Below, in pieces: positions 23,556 to 36,090 of a stretch of DNA of 64,000 bases. The notes under the pieces were generated by a model. The model saw only the letters and a program-made list of their open reading frames with translations, searched no databases and was not told the origin of the DNA. A program made the position numbers and the translations under genes. The stretch spans positions 151,184,501 through 151,248,500 of the forward strand of contig NC_060212.1 of NCBI RefSeq assembly GCF_021130785.1. Reading direction: 5' to 3'. This DNA comes from Homalodisca vitripennis. Lineage: Eukaryota > Arthropoda > Insecta > Hemiptera > Cicadellidae. Position 1 is the stretch's first letter. Each line of letters starts with the position of its first letter.

Positions 23556-23940
23556 GGGGTCTTTTTCGTTTAAGGGCCAGCACAAAAGACCCTAGCTTGC
23601 CTATTCAAAACTCAGATCACGCGATGCTTGCCCGCTGCTTGCTCTTTTAGAAAAAAATTAACTAGAGCTTGCAAAGTCCAAGCCCAGATCAACTCACCAC
23701 GCTTTATCGACACACCCAAAACTCAGATAGAACTAACGCAGGTTTCATTACAGGCAAAAGATAAGCGGCGCGCGTTTACCACTGATAAGATAAGACGAGT
23801 TTATACTAGAAGTAGTACCTGGACTACTGCCCTACGAACTAATAACACACACACAAAAAAAAAAAAACGATTAAACGCACTGTCAGTCAGTTAGGTATAG
23901 TATGTTGGTAAGGTGCTGACCCTTAAACGAAAAAGACCCC
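23556..23940. mobile_element. 385-bp MITE with 28-bp inverted ends and 6-bp target duplication
   Basis: The left end is GGGGTCTTTTTCGTTTAAGG (23556 on), continuing GCCAGCAC. The right end, reverse complemented, is the same except for one change in its 28 bases. AAATTC is repeated directly outside both ends (23550-23555 and 23941-23946). No transposase is present. The interior (23622-23692) shares a module with 42303-42400. The superfamily is not clear: a 6-bp duplication does not fit the usual TA, TTAA or 8-bp classes. Confidence 0.85.
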
Positions 23941-26900
23941 AAATTCGAAAAAACAATTGAAAATTTTGTTTACTTATCAGTATAAATAGTAACAAATATA
24001 CAAGATACAAGATAAACATCATAAGTGTCTCTATGCCTATTAATAACATCTTTCTAATGGTATATTCACTAATTCCACAACAAAAATAAGGCTGGTAAAG
24101 TGTTTTAAAATGTAGCATTTCCCTTATGGGGCAAAGCTCAATAATTGTTAAACAACTAAAGCCTGTCGACTAAACTTAATACTACGGGTTAATTAAACAC
24201 TAAGGATTATTTAGGTCTTGTGCATGATCTTGTATTGTTTGCCAAATAGAAGTAAAACATTAGTTGATTTTTATTTGGATTTAATGAAGCAAGTAGCGTA
24301 AGCTAAGAGATGTCTTCTAACCTAGCAAAATTGACAATGAAAATCAGTATCTGTTTTAGAAATAAATATTTATACGTAAAGATAGATAAAGGTAAATCAG
24401 ATAAATAATAGATAAGGTAAATTTATTCTAAGAAAACGTTTAAGTAAAATTCCATAACGATTACAATATCACATTTTGGTATAAAGGATGACAGTGTCTG
24501 AAAAAGTTAACCCCAATTTTGTGTGAATTTACCTGTAATCTATTATCAATTCTGATTCATTGGTTACTCCTGATCTATCCCTCCTGATCAGTGAAAGTGC
24601 GTAGAAATTTATCAGGAGCTCAGATTAAACACGGGTGACACGGGGGTATCCTGTGATGTGAAGGGATGGAAGTGATTAATTGCACCTATCTGGACAGGAT
24701 TACACGTATCAGTGTAGGGGTGTCAAAGGCCTATCGCATGGTGACAATGGGGACGTCCCTAGCGACCTGTGTAGGCATTCTGACCCCCTCCCTTCAGCCT
24801 CGTATTGAATACGAGGTACGAAACCCTACAGTCAACATTGTCTAAAAGTGTATTCTTAGTTGCTATCCTTACAACTAACTTAGTTGAGAGAAACATCGTG
24901 CTTATTTGTTTATTTCCATATATAAAAACAATTTTAGAGTGTAACATTTTATTTTTAATTTCCGTGATTACCTCAGAAGACTATCCCCCACCAACATTGA
25001 TCTCCTCCCTCAGTGTATAACCCAAGAGGGTTATGAAATGGCAACTTAGGTCACTAATTCAAACATACTTTAAAGACGAAAACCTTGATATAAAAAAAAT
25101 TAAATTTGGATCATCGTAACTGGTATCGAAATTATCACTCTGAGCACAAAATCAGCTGACATGACTGACGAGATTAGCAGAAACTTAATGCAGGATCCTT
25201 TAACATATTACAGACAATTGTAACTCAAAAAGCATGCATTTAAAAGTTCTCATAAGATGTAGGAGGTAAATATAAACGTAAACACGAATAAATATTGAAT
25301 TGTATATCAATTTAAATTTGTCGATTAGGTAAAGATTATGAAAAAAATGGAATATTGAAGAATTTGGCAAAATTATGTAATGTTTCCGAATACAAGGGCA
25401 GTCTCAAAAGATAAATGTGAGTATCATTTAAATGTTCGCACGAGACGAAACAGTTATGTAAACGAAATTTTGTTCACAAAATAATAATAATTAAATATAA
25501 TTAAATAAATTAAAAAAATTAAAACTTCATAAAGATTTTATATAAAAACAAACTTATCAAAAACCATGGAAGGGTTTCCTAGGCTTTTTCGCTAGCGCAG
25601 AATTTTATAATACAATCCTTTATACCAGAAACAGACTTCCATCGATTTACTATAAATTGTGACCAGTAAGAAGTATCGCTAGGTAATTCTTTCGACTCCT
25701 AGATTTCCCCACGAATTCATTTATTGTAATTTATACAGCATTCAATCCACTTTCTGATATGTTACTGACTTAAACTATGTTGAATGCTTTAGCCACAACG
25801 TTTGAGATGCAAGTGTTAAAGTTTATTTTCAAAACATTCTTTTTCATGTTGATTCATATCTTCCTATGTTGGATTATAAGTTCTTCATTGTTTTGAGTAT
25901 TTTCATCCTACCCACACATATCGTGCACGATACGCAGACCGTGCTACCCATGAGCACACACACTGAGGTATTCCATACATAATTATGTTACTATACGGTG
26001 AGGTTATGTTTACACTAAAACGTATACATAGTGTGTTTATGATTATGACACTAATAACCAACTGCCATATAGCACCTGAATTGTCTAAATGTATAGTAAA
26101 ATAATAGTAAATGCTGCAATACTGAAGTTATTTAAACTCAAGTTATCTACAAGTTACGGTAGCTTATTACAGTGTAGTGTAATTGATAGAAATGTTGTAA
26201 TTGTAAATTATAATTATATGTTCAACACCAATCGCGCAAGTGTGCGTGCGTGTGTCCAGAGCTTCTAAAACAATCACTGTAAGTATCTACAGCTGAAATA
26301 AATTCCTTTGTTTTTATAGTTATCATCTTTTCTCATGTGTTGTAATATATAAATTTCCGCGCATCATATCTACGTTAAACATGACACACGACAGAGTTGA
26401 TATCTGTGTCAGCAGTCAGGGGACCTGGGTTATACAATAGGTGGAGTGCTGGATTTAACACTATACAGCATAGCAACATTATCTCACCTGGCATTCAACC
26501 CTCGTAGAGTTGTTCACTACATCATAGAGCTTTACGGTTTATGAAGTTCGTCATATCTCATTATTGTAGACACATCTTTAAATTGTGAACTTTATAATCT
26601 TAGAATCACAACTTACTGAGTTGCTAATGACAATATACAAAAATCTTTATAGTTCAGGCTAGTTTAAATGGTAAAAAAATGTATTTATTTTATTATTGTT
26701 GATAATAAATAACGATAAGAATCTATTTCGTTGGTTGTAAAGAATATGATTTGAAAATTTCCCATCCATGTATATGACTACTCATGTACTCATATTTTTC
26801 ATTCTGTTCCTTGACGTTCATGCACAAAACCTTAAGTTGGCGTCAACTATTTTATACTGAAGTACACGTTTGTATCCCAGATATTTCCAAACTGTTTTAG

Positions 26901-27567
26901 TATTTCATTAATTTTTGTTCTCTCGTCATAATCACCCATTTGTATAAGCAATTTAACTATAACCTAACTGTCTTATACGTAATTATTAAAATAATAAAAA
27001 TTATTTCTTTTAGGAAATATCCGATAAATTTATTCAATATTTACAAGTCAAGAGGTACTTTATAAAACATAATGCGTTATTTGTCAGTTCAAATGTTTTA
27101 AGCTCCATTTTGAAAATCCTGGCAGGAGGTTTTAAGATTTAATAATTACTTGTAGGGTCCTTATTGGAGATTAAATGGCATTAAAAAACTAGAACGTGTT
27201 TTTAAATGAATTATACACTAAAATGATACCAGATTAATAAAATAACGCCATACATACGACATAGGTGATTCATCATCTTGTACTTACGAATGTATTTTTA
27301 TTATTGGCCGATGTTTTGTGACGTCTTTGGATGCAATTAAAGTAATAGAAACTCCAAAAGCTATTTAGTATTAAATACATACATTAGGATGGAGTTAAAA
27401 TAAGTATAATACGAATATAATCAATTTTCATTCAATTACTAAGTACCTTGATACTTAGCTTTCAAATTGTGCCCTAAATATATTATTATATAGAGGTTTT
27501 CAGAATGCTCCGTTTCTACTGACAATGCTAATAAAAGTAAAACGTTTTAACTTTACAATTACAGTAG

Positions 27568-27616
27568 CCTATAATAAAATTATAGGTTGCAAATATCAGT
27601 AGCAAGATATCTTGCT
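27568..27616. repeat. Two adjacent perfect inverted repeats
   Basis: CCTATAAT-AAA-ATTATAGG (27568-27586) is followed 14 bp later by the 16-base palindrome AGCAAGATATCTTGCT (27601-27616). There is no obvious role; these could be cruciform-prone spots or element footprints. Confidence 0.8.
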
Positions 27617-27849
27617 ATGAATAAGATAGCAAATTTTGTTTTGTTTGGTGTAACAAAGATAGAGAAGTAGTGTAGCGTTTGATGGATATCGTAATATTTA
27701 ACGTAGCTGTCGTACGATGGTAATTATGTACCTGATGAGACAATGAGACTACCACTTCTCCTATATATATAGGTGTCTCTGATGTCGAAACGATGTAAAT
27801 GTTTCGTTTTGAGCTTTTTCGTCGTCGACTTTCTTTGGATTTCATCAGA

Positions 27850-27922
27850 CGAACATGACTCCAGATTCCAGGAGTCAAGTCTGAGACAGCGTCAGATACA
27901 AGACGCTGCTATAAATGGAAGG
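27850..27922 (+). repeat. Dispersed repeat R2, copy 2
   Basis: This aligns with 11345-11415 on the same strand through GGAGTCAAGTCTG, ACAGCGTCA and ATGGAAGG-type blocks. Confidence 0.6.
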
Positions 27923-28141
27923 GGAACTGGAGCTAAATTCAAAATTTAACAAAATGTTTAGCTACATTACTGGTAAATTATCACTAGCTATTCATCGATT
28001 AATAGTATAGTAGTTTCGTGTAAACGGTACCAAAAAGTACTTTATAAGTCCATTATTATACATCATAATGAACTTTGTACTTGATGTACAGAGAGGAATT
28101 AGGAAACGAAACAAATTGCTTGCGTTATTTGCTGACAGTAT

Positions 28142-28735
28142 GAGAACTAAGTCTCGTGTGTTAGAAGCTCTGTACTCAGCGTAGCACACTGTACCGCACG
28201 GTGAGAAGCTCTGTACTCAGCGTAGCACTCTGTACCGCACGGTGAGCGGTGACGCTTCGTGCGAGGGAAGCCCAAATTAGAAGACTGATTGCGCTGTACT
28301 AAGTGGGTAGCATTGGCGATGGATGAAAGAGGCGTAACTGTAAAATTGTATGTGTGAGTGTGTATTGTTGTATGAATGTTAGAAATTTTAAAAAACCCCA
28401 TGACGTTTGCCATACAATGTAAATATTGTCTTCGCAATAAAATAGATTTGATTTGTTTTGGAAGGGAGGACTGGAGCACGAAGTAAGCCAACATTGATCA
28501 GTCGGACAGAACGGGAGAACTAAGTATGTTAGAAGCTCTGTACTCAGCGTGGCACACTGTACCGCACGGTGAGAAGCTATGTACTCATCGTAGCACACTG
28601 TACCGCACGGTGAGAAGCTCTGTACGGAGCGTAGCACACTGTACCACACGGTGAGCGGTATGAGCTTCGTGCGAGGGAAGGGAGGACTGGAGCACGAAGT
28701 AAGCCAACATTGATCAGTCGGCCAGAACGGGACCG
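28142..28735. repeat. Compound repeat: 41-bp units plus duplicated flank
   Basis: A 41-bp unit with GAGAAGCTCTGTACTCAGCG and TAGCACACTGTACCGCACGG occurs twice at 28160-28240 and three times at 28530-28650. Each cluster ends in GAGCGGT...GCTTCGTGCGAGGGAAG. A second module, GGGAGGACTGGAGCACGAAG continuing to CAACATTGATCAGTCGG, is at about 28464 and 28680. The pattern fits a duplication of about 370 bp followed by unit gain. Minus-strand frames across it arise from the repeat. Confidence 0.9.
28397..28462 (+). mobile_element. Non-LTR retrotransposon 3' tip, plus strand
   Basis: TGACGTTTGCCATACAATGT then ATTGTCTTCGCAATAAAATA followed by GATTTGATTTG matches the reverse complement of the 39.4-kb tail, including the repeated ATTTG tail. 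It lies between the two repeat clusters of the compound repeat. Confidence 0.7.
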
Positions 28736-29582
28736 CAGCACGTTCTATAAGGTCAACGAATTACATCAGCTGATACGGCCACGTTCCAGGTCGTGCCTGA
28801 CGAATTTATGGACCGGTCTCGAGCTATGAATCACCGGCCGTCTGGCGGTTGTTCTCGGGAGACTGTGCAAATACTCGTACGTTGTGTCAACAAACAAGAA
28901 ACTGTGTTCTGCAAATATAAATTGGGTTGGTAACAATAGAAACTTTTAGTGTAATGAACGATTGCAAATTGCAGAAATGCAACTAATCGTGCACTTTTAT
29001 TTTTTCATGATTAATTGTGGGAACTTATTACCTGCGTACTGAATCGCATTTATTGTACAAGTTCTGGGTCTGTATACTACAGAAAGTATTGTAAAGGCAA
29101 AGGTCTCACTAGATCTAGCGTACAAAGTGCTATCCGACGACTAGATCTCTAACTACCATTACGCGACCTACAGGACTGTGTTGATTGGCTAACAACACTA
29201 CCGTTTTACTAATTATCTCTACGTATCTCATCAAACAGATTTTAAACGCTGGAAAACCTTTTCTTCTCGTCTCTAGTTGTCTAAATCTGGCTATTGATAT
29301 TGATCAGCTGATGCGTTACGTAATCGTAACTTCATTACTAAACTTGTGTAGTGTTCAATAAAATAATGTTTTGAAATTATTTGTCCCCTTTACGCAATGT
29401 AAACGAAATCTCAGACTTTGTTTGGCTGTTTAGGCACAGCTGTGATAAAGACTGCAGTTTCACAGTTTTGGAATTCTGGCACGAATCCGTTGCAAGTACT
29501 GCATCATTAGTCAGAAATCATTGTATCATTAAATCAGAATAACTGTAAATGTAAATTCTGTAAAATAACAGTTTAGTTAACA
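28736..29582. other. Unique DNA, no gene
   Basis: The GC-richer patch 28790-28870 has no recognisable motif, and the remainder is AT-rich. Confidence 0.5.
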
Positions 29583-30195
29583 ACAATAATAATAATAATA
29601 ATAGTTTTATTGCTTTAGAACATGTACATGTTATAGCAATTGTCAAAGAAGAAAATAAGCTAAAATTTTTGATTCATACATGGCATCTAGGTTACTTTCA
29701 TACATACAATTTATTCCATCCATCCTACTGCTCATTTATTCGAATTTCCCACTCTAGCACCAGCGTCAGTCAGCCAATTATGTGGTCACCCAAACATGTG
29801 CCATGAACTCGTCTGTATTGTAAAAAGCTTCTGATAGCAATGCAGCTTTCAGACGAGTTTTAAATGTCTTAGGCATTGCGGCACTTTTTATGAAATTTGG
29901 CAGTTTGTTGACAAACTGAGCTCCTGCCTGAGAAGGCAAACGCTCATGTACTACCGTCCTGTGTCTCCCAGTTCGGTAGTTGTCCCTGCCTCTAGTCTCA
30001 TATGAGTGTATATCACTACCTCTGATGAGATTGCATTTTGACTTGAAAAACATAGACTAGAATGTAGAGGCAGGGTAATGTCAACAGTCTTTTTTTAAAT
30101 TTCTGAATGCTGGTCTGCAAGACTCTCTCCATTGTAGTTTTGCAATAGTTCGAACGGCTTTTTTTTGGAGTGTAAACACTCTAGAGAAATGTATA
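29583..30195 (-). mobile_element. Non-LTR retrotransposon 3' end with (ATT)n tail
   Basis: On the minus strand, 30060-30180 reads RVFTLQKKAVRTIAKLQW then RESCRPAFRNLKKD, and after a stop and shift an open frame (29778-30053) continues with HSYETRGRDNYRTGRHRT, LPSQAGAQFVNKLPNFIK and FKTRLKAALLSEAFYNTDEF. This order is the standard C-terminus of insect Jockey/CR1-like reverse-transcriptase proteins and stops close to the normal place. The 3' end carries a tail of repeated AAT/ATT (29585-29602 on plus). It is the best-preserved LINE fragment here, but it is 5'-truncated and has at least one stop upstream of the open part. Confidence 0.85.
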
Positions 30196-32174
30196 TTTGG
30201 ATATTTGGATACTATTTGAAACAAACGTGGATACTAGATTATTTTTCATCAACTGAACTTACAATTTTTAGAATTAAATAACGACTTCTATAGCTTAACA
30301 ACTCATATCTCTGCCTGCTTTTAGAAATTTCTCAAATTAAATACAGACTTCATCTTGAAGAGTGTCGTGGTGATTAACGCTATCATTATCTTTTAATGTT
30401 AGTGTTTACAGTAGTGTAGTCGCTTTCTGTAAACAAGAGGAACCTAACCTCAAAAAGTATCTTTCAGGCTTCTATAAATATTACAAATAACCTCGCCACA
30501 TATTTAGATATAAAATTCGCACAATGGTTTATTACCTAAGCGTGTTTAGTGAATAACTGTGTCCCAAACTTTTGTAACTCGAAAAGACTAATGCGTTTCC
30601 GATACGGTATTTAACTGTGGTAAATTCAACGCCATGTCTGAATAAGAGTAGCGGTCTCTGTTTATTATCATGCCCAGTGACCTCGCCTGACACCCCATAA
30701 CCTCGACAGTAACTACCGTCAACTCGCGCCGCTCTGATGATACGCATTCAGAGCTACGCCTGGTGGGGAGATGGATGAACATAGAGAAATGTGGCAGCTG
30801 TTTTTAGATTTGATCATTTGTATTAGAAATGTGTGTGTCGTGTTTAATCAACTAAATCTAAATTGCTGGTGCCTGATATTTTGATATGCTCACGTCTATC
30901 TTTCAGTCGATCTTTTACCAATTTCGGCACTTGGTCGCGAGGTCTCAATACTTCCAAAAAGTGTTTAATTCTTATAAGGTTTTACCTAAATATACGTATT
31001 TATGATACTGCACAAATAATGGCTGTGTTTGATACTCACTTTGGTCTATTAATTGAATTTTTCGTAACCTTAATACAGCGATGTGAAAAGTCGTCGTACA
31101 ATGTTTTTCAGTTCGTTAAAATTTCCATATTGTTTCAGTAGAAGCAAATAACTGCTGTTTTTGTCATAGCAAACTGCTGTAAATTTGACAGTAGGATTAT
31201 GTTGAGTTATTACGTTAAAAAATTAAACTGTAACAGCCCAGTGAAGTCATAAGACACAGTGGTTTGTACAGTATTTAACTCGGGATGTGGTGCTCGTCTT
31301 TTAAAATATAGAGTATTGAGGGTTAAAATAGCTAGTACGAGTATATCAATGGTTTAACCCTTAACAGCTCGATGTAGCCATGTACGAGGCGAGGCAGACC
31401 TCCCGTCCGCTATGTATAGCAACTGAAACCCCCCCCATACTTTGACCCCAAAGAATTCGGGAAGATCACCTTTTTACACCCAAATATGGCACTTTGTCAT
31501 TGAAAGATTTGTAAATGTAAAGTTAGATCGAGTCGTACCTTATTTTAAAGGTGTCTTACCAAAGTTGTACGGTTTCACAGTTATTTTTACTCGTATTATG
31601 TTAAAAAAATTTAGCAAATCCAAATGTTTATTTATGGTTATTAAAGAAGTACTATTTCTAAAAATATCACTTTTCAACACATTCCAATTTTATATAGTTC
31701 AAATTTAGGATATTTCAAATTGGTAAATCCTAAAAAAATAGCAAGGTAAGACTTTCATTACACCTATCAATAACTCTATTTAAAACTAATTAAAAAAAAT
31801 TTAAAGTTAGGCAACATCTTAGATGGTTGAGCAATAGCGCCATCACTTTCAGAGTACTGTCTGAAAATTCACATCATCTGAGCTTATGAAATTTATTAAT
31901 TTCAACTACGTCTTTAGAATATCACTCGAAAACATTTTATGTAGGAAAATGTTTAGGAGCGTTACTAGCTAGATGGATATATGAGTACTTCTTGTTGCCA
32001 GCGGCAGAGTAGCAAGTGAAACTTTTAATGATCGCTACTTTTGGGAAAAAATCTTACCAGCAGCTTGCTTGTTAGTTGTTACATATAGGAGAAGGATACA
32101 CGGAAACGGTTGAAACCTTTATTTAGATGAGGCCGATCCTCTTTTAGGCTTTATTCTACTCGTCCTTATAGCTC
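30196..32174. other. Unique AT-rich DNA, no gene supported
   Basis: Plus frames at 30863-31141 and 31442-31708 have AT-driven, Phe/Ile-rich translations and no domain I know. A C-run (31429-31436) lies near 31.43 kb. Confidence 0.5.
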
Positions 32175-33103
32175 AGTTGACGATCAATTAATTTCTTAGG
32201 GAAAAATGTTTCTATTGTTTTCAAGAAAACTCAGGCTGTGTGCTTATACAATGAGCATTGGATCTCAGTTTGTGGACTACATTGAATTATTTGATAAGGA
32301 TATATCCATGTGTCATTTCAATCACATTAGTTCCAAGCCAGAGGAACAATAAACTCTTTTCGGATCTAGACGACCATCTCCTTTCTTAGGAAACACGTTT
32401 CTACTGTTTAAAAAAAACTCAGGATGTGTGAGATCAATGAACATTGGATCTCAGTTTGTGGACTACATTGAATTATTTGATAAGGATATATCCATGTGTC
32501 ATTTCAATCACATTAGTTCCAAGCCAGAGGAACAATAAACTCTTTTCGGATCTAGACGACCATCTCCTTTCTTAGGGAAACACGTTTCTACTGTTTAAAA
32601 AAAACTCAGGATGTGTGAGGTACAATGAACAGTGGATCTCAGTTTGTGGACTACATTGAATTATTTGATAAGGATATATCCATGTGTCATTTCAATCACA
32701 TTAGTTCCAAGCCAGAGGAACAATAAACTCTTTTCGGATCTTGACGACCATCTCCTTTCTTAGGGAAACACGTTTCTACTGTTAAAAAAAACTCAGGATG
32801 TGTGAGATCAATGAACATTGGATCTCAGTTTGTGGACTACATTGAATTATTTGATAAGGATATATCCATGTGTCATTTCAATCACATTAGTTCCAAGCCA
32901 GAGGAACAATAAACTCTTTTCGGATCTTGACGACCATCTCCTTTCTTAGGGAAACACGTTTAAACTCAGGGACTACATTGAGTACAATGAACATTGGATC
33001 TCAGTTTGTGGACTACATTGAATTATTTGATAAGGATATATCCATGTGTCATATCAATCACATTAGTTCCAAGCCAGAGGAACAATAAACTCTTTTCGGA
33101 TCT
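32175..33103. repeat. 187-bp tandem array, five units
   Basis: TTGATAAGGATATATCCATG occurs at 32291, 32478, 32665, 32851 and 33018: spacings 187, 187, 186 and 167. The first unit's left half is divergent (CTATTGTTTTCAAGAAAAC). The last has a 20-bp loss and a rearranged join (ACTCAGGGACTACATTGAGT). The central units are nearly identical. It is non-coding. Confidence 0.96.
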
Positions 33104-33865
33104 AATAAACGTCTTATAAAGTATATTAGTAATCAAGTTTAACATCTATATTAATATTTTAGTTTGTCAATGATACTACTCAGGCTTACGCGAGTGATAT
33201 TGTTAACAACACTATTTACTTAAAATGTACCTGTTTAACATATTTGGACTAAAAGTCCATAGCGAGACCAAACATCTAAATATTTAATTGTATTAGGTTA
33301 TCGTCACGATGAGAGCTCTCTACGAGATTTAGATTGTATTTATTTGCATTGCCGTTACATTTTTGTTTATTTTATTTGATGATTTTTATTGGCGTAAACT
33401 GTAGTATTTATTAACTTGTACTATGGTGATAAAAAAATAAAGTAGTGACAGATTGCATGAATAAACAAATGGGATAACGCGTTAAGCTGTACGTAAAGGG
33501 GGGAAAACTGGAATTGGTGTTGTGTTTATGGGTGATATTGCATATTTAATTATTTAATTTGAAGAATTTGCATTATTAGTGCTCACTTACTGAATGAATG
33601 TACCTTTAGCACTGCTTAACAAATCCTTTTCAAACAGTACATGACCTCAAATAAATAAACGTATCACTAATAGTAAATGAATATAATTTTTAAATATTTA
33701 TAAAAGAAAATTATACATTAGAGACTGTTACAGCCATCTCCTTAAGAGCCGGTTGTTCTGGCGGCCATTTTGATTTTAGCTGCATAAGAACAAAGCTGAA
33801 TTTAATACACAATTAGCCCTTATTTTTACTCGTCGAATCATGGGAGATGTCTCATTTTAAAGATA
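33104..33865. other. Unique AT-rich DNA, no gene
   Basis: Nothing recognisable; it separates two tandem arrays. Confidence 0.55.
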
Positions 33866-34383
33866 AGATCCACTGCTTTTTAGATAATTTATTGGTTGTG
33901 GAGGAAGAATTTCAAATCTTCTTGTACTGACTGTACTTCATCGTACGCAGAAATGCTATAAAGCATTTGAATACGTATTCGTTGTATATTTAAGACATCA
34001 ACCATAAATCTACGACCCAAATAAAGGACGTTAATATTTTTGAGGATTAATCCACTGCTTTTTAGATAATTTATTGGTTGTGGAGGAAGAATTTCAAATC
34101 TTCCTGTACTGTACTTCATCGTACGCAGAAATGCCATAAAGCATTTGAATACGTGTTCGTTGTATATTTAAGACATCAACCATAAATCTACGATCCAAAT
34201 AAAGGACGTTAATATTTTTGAGGATTAATCCAATGCTTTTTAGATAATTTATTGGTTGTGCAGGAAGAATTTCAAATCTTCTTGTACTGTACTTCATCGT
34301 ACGCAGAAATGCTATAAAGCATTTAAATAAGTATTCGTTGTATATTTAAGACTATTTAAGATATTTAATATTTTTGAGGATTA
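33866..34383. repeat. About 180-bp tandem array, three units
   Basis: TCCACTGCTTTTTAGATAAT starts at 33869 and 34051 and, with one change, at 34229. The third unit is shortened by a loss before TTAATATTTTTGAGGATTAA. Minus-strand frames at 33889-34297 repeat the same peptide and are by-products of the array. Confidence 0.95.
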
Positions 34384-35422
34384 ACATTGCTCTTATGGAG
34401 TAATTCTCAGGGAAGATGGTTTCACTGCAGCCTTAAGTTGACGTTCCCCTAAATGTCAGAACATTTCAGTGATACTTGCTTTCATTCCTTTTGTAACCGG
34501 TGAACATGCTTGCAGTTCTCGTAGTGCTATAGAGAAGCGCTACTCTTGTGTAAGTACCCGCTGCACTAATGTATGCAGAAAGTGAGCGAGCACTAGATGA
34601 TGCAGTGGGCTGTGACAGACAGGTGAAAGTGACTGACGATTGATCGACCAAGTGTACCAACCTTCCCGCTCTGTTTCAATTGTTGCAAATACGGTACCAG
34701 GGGGAAAATAGACACTGAACAATGTGACGATGCGTTTCTATCATGAGCGAAGACTGTGACAGCCAACCAGTGGGAACCTAGGTATAAACAAAAAACGCCA
34801 ATAAAGAAATTACATTATGTTTTCTCTTTGTAGAGTTAGTGGGTGTAAACCGCCTTTAAGTAAGCGTAGTCATATAGTTTGATTATTATACCTTCTGAGT
34901 TGGTGAAATCAATTCTTGGGATAAAGGTATTGTAAATTTTAAAATCATCATAGTAGTACTTTAAGGTAACTTCCCTGATGAAAGAAAAAAGTATAAACAA
35001 ATATTCTTTACTGCTACAAAAGGAATTACAGGCATTTCAATTAGGAATCTTAGGCAATTTAGTAGTCAGTGCTAAATAAAAATGGCTGAAGATAAAAATG
35101 TGAAATTTTTGTAGTAGTATGTATATCAGTTATATTTCTTCAAAAAGTGACATGTTTTTATTTATTCATAAAAAGGAAATTATATTTTTAATACAAAAAT
35201 CATATCTCAAAAACGTTATCTTTAAGAGCTGTGCTCAAAATTAACAAAACAATAAGCACAAACAATATTATATGGAAAATGCATCCTCATACGTACTGAC
35301 TTAACTTCAATAGATAGCTATGAAATATTTCCTTACGATTGAAACATGGCTATTTAGTCTTTTTTCTTTCACATGTGTATTTGACGTATTTTGTACTTAA
35401 TCGTAATTTATAGTGTAAACCG

Positions 35423-35490
35423 TTTTATCCCGAGTCCCTTTAGTGATAAGCCGAAACGCTAACCACTCAGCTACTAGAGGTGTCTGGCTC
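35423..35490 (-). mobile_element. Decayed tRNA-like SINE head
   Basis: On the minus strand TAGCTGAGTGGTTAGCG is a good A box, followed by a CGGCTTATCACTAAAGGGAC region resembling an anticodon arm and variable region. The B box position (CTCGGGATAAAACGG) is lost. It is probably a SINE remnant rather than a tRNA gene. Confidence 0.4.
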
Positions 35491-35919
35491 TCATATACTG
35501 TTTTACCTGAAATGTAGCAACAACACATAACAAGTAATAAGATAATTGTTAATTAAGGAAATTAAGGATGTCAGCAATTTTCGTTGCCTGAATCTTTACT
35601 ACAGTAAACAACAGATCCTCATATATGCATGGCACGTCCTGGACGCGCCACTTAGTATATTAACTTTCCAAACGGAAAAATAACATATTATCGTGCGCAT
35701 AATCGGTCCACTCTCTTATTATTACTACGATCATACCATTAGCCATGTTCTGGTAATTCACTGCATCAACGTCCTCTGTACTTTCTACGTTGTGCAACTC
35801 GCTTTAACGAGGGAAATGCAGTAAAGTAGCCGCAGTTGAAGGTGTAATGTTGAGGAACAAGAGGCTATGGGAGGAAGTTTCTCATGCTAAGCTCTAACTA
35901 GATTAATGACACACATAGT

Positions 35920-36090
35920 TATGCGGTTCTCACCATCCCGGGTTACATCAGCCTTTGTCCAGTGAAAGTGCGGCGGACGGCGTGGCTCATCATGCTTCAC
36001 TTCCCGGGCACGGTCAACGGCCGGCCTTACTGTGGGGATTATGTGAGAGATCCCAGCGCCTTGTGATGGTTGGTGCGGTAACCCAGTCGG
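35920..36090. other. GC-rich island
   Basis: This patch is far more GC-rich than its surroundings (for example CGGCGGACGGCGTGGC, TCCCGGGCACGG, CGGCCGGCC). The minus frame over it (35887-36099) has no known domain. It could be a promoter, an enhancer or an unrecognised exon. Confidence 0.35.

Larger units (their letters stand above)
23947..28141. other. Long unique AT-rich stretch, no gene supported
   Basis: No protein-like frame. Features within it are paired hairpins at 27568-27616 and a repeat R2 copy at 27850-27922. The minus frame at 27615-27878 overlaps the R2 copy and has no known domain. The sequence around 24560-24800 is GC-richer. Confidence 0.5.

Noticed and set aside
33889..34297. 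Minus-strand frames that look like duplicated small proteins
   Set aside because: They are copies of one another because they span the 180-bp tandem units; no domain or start context.
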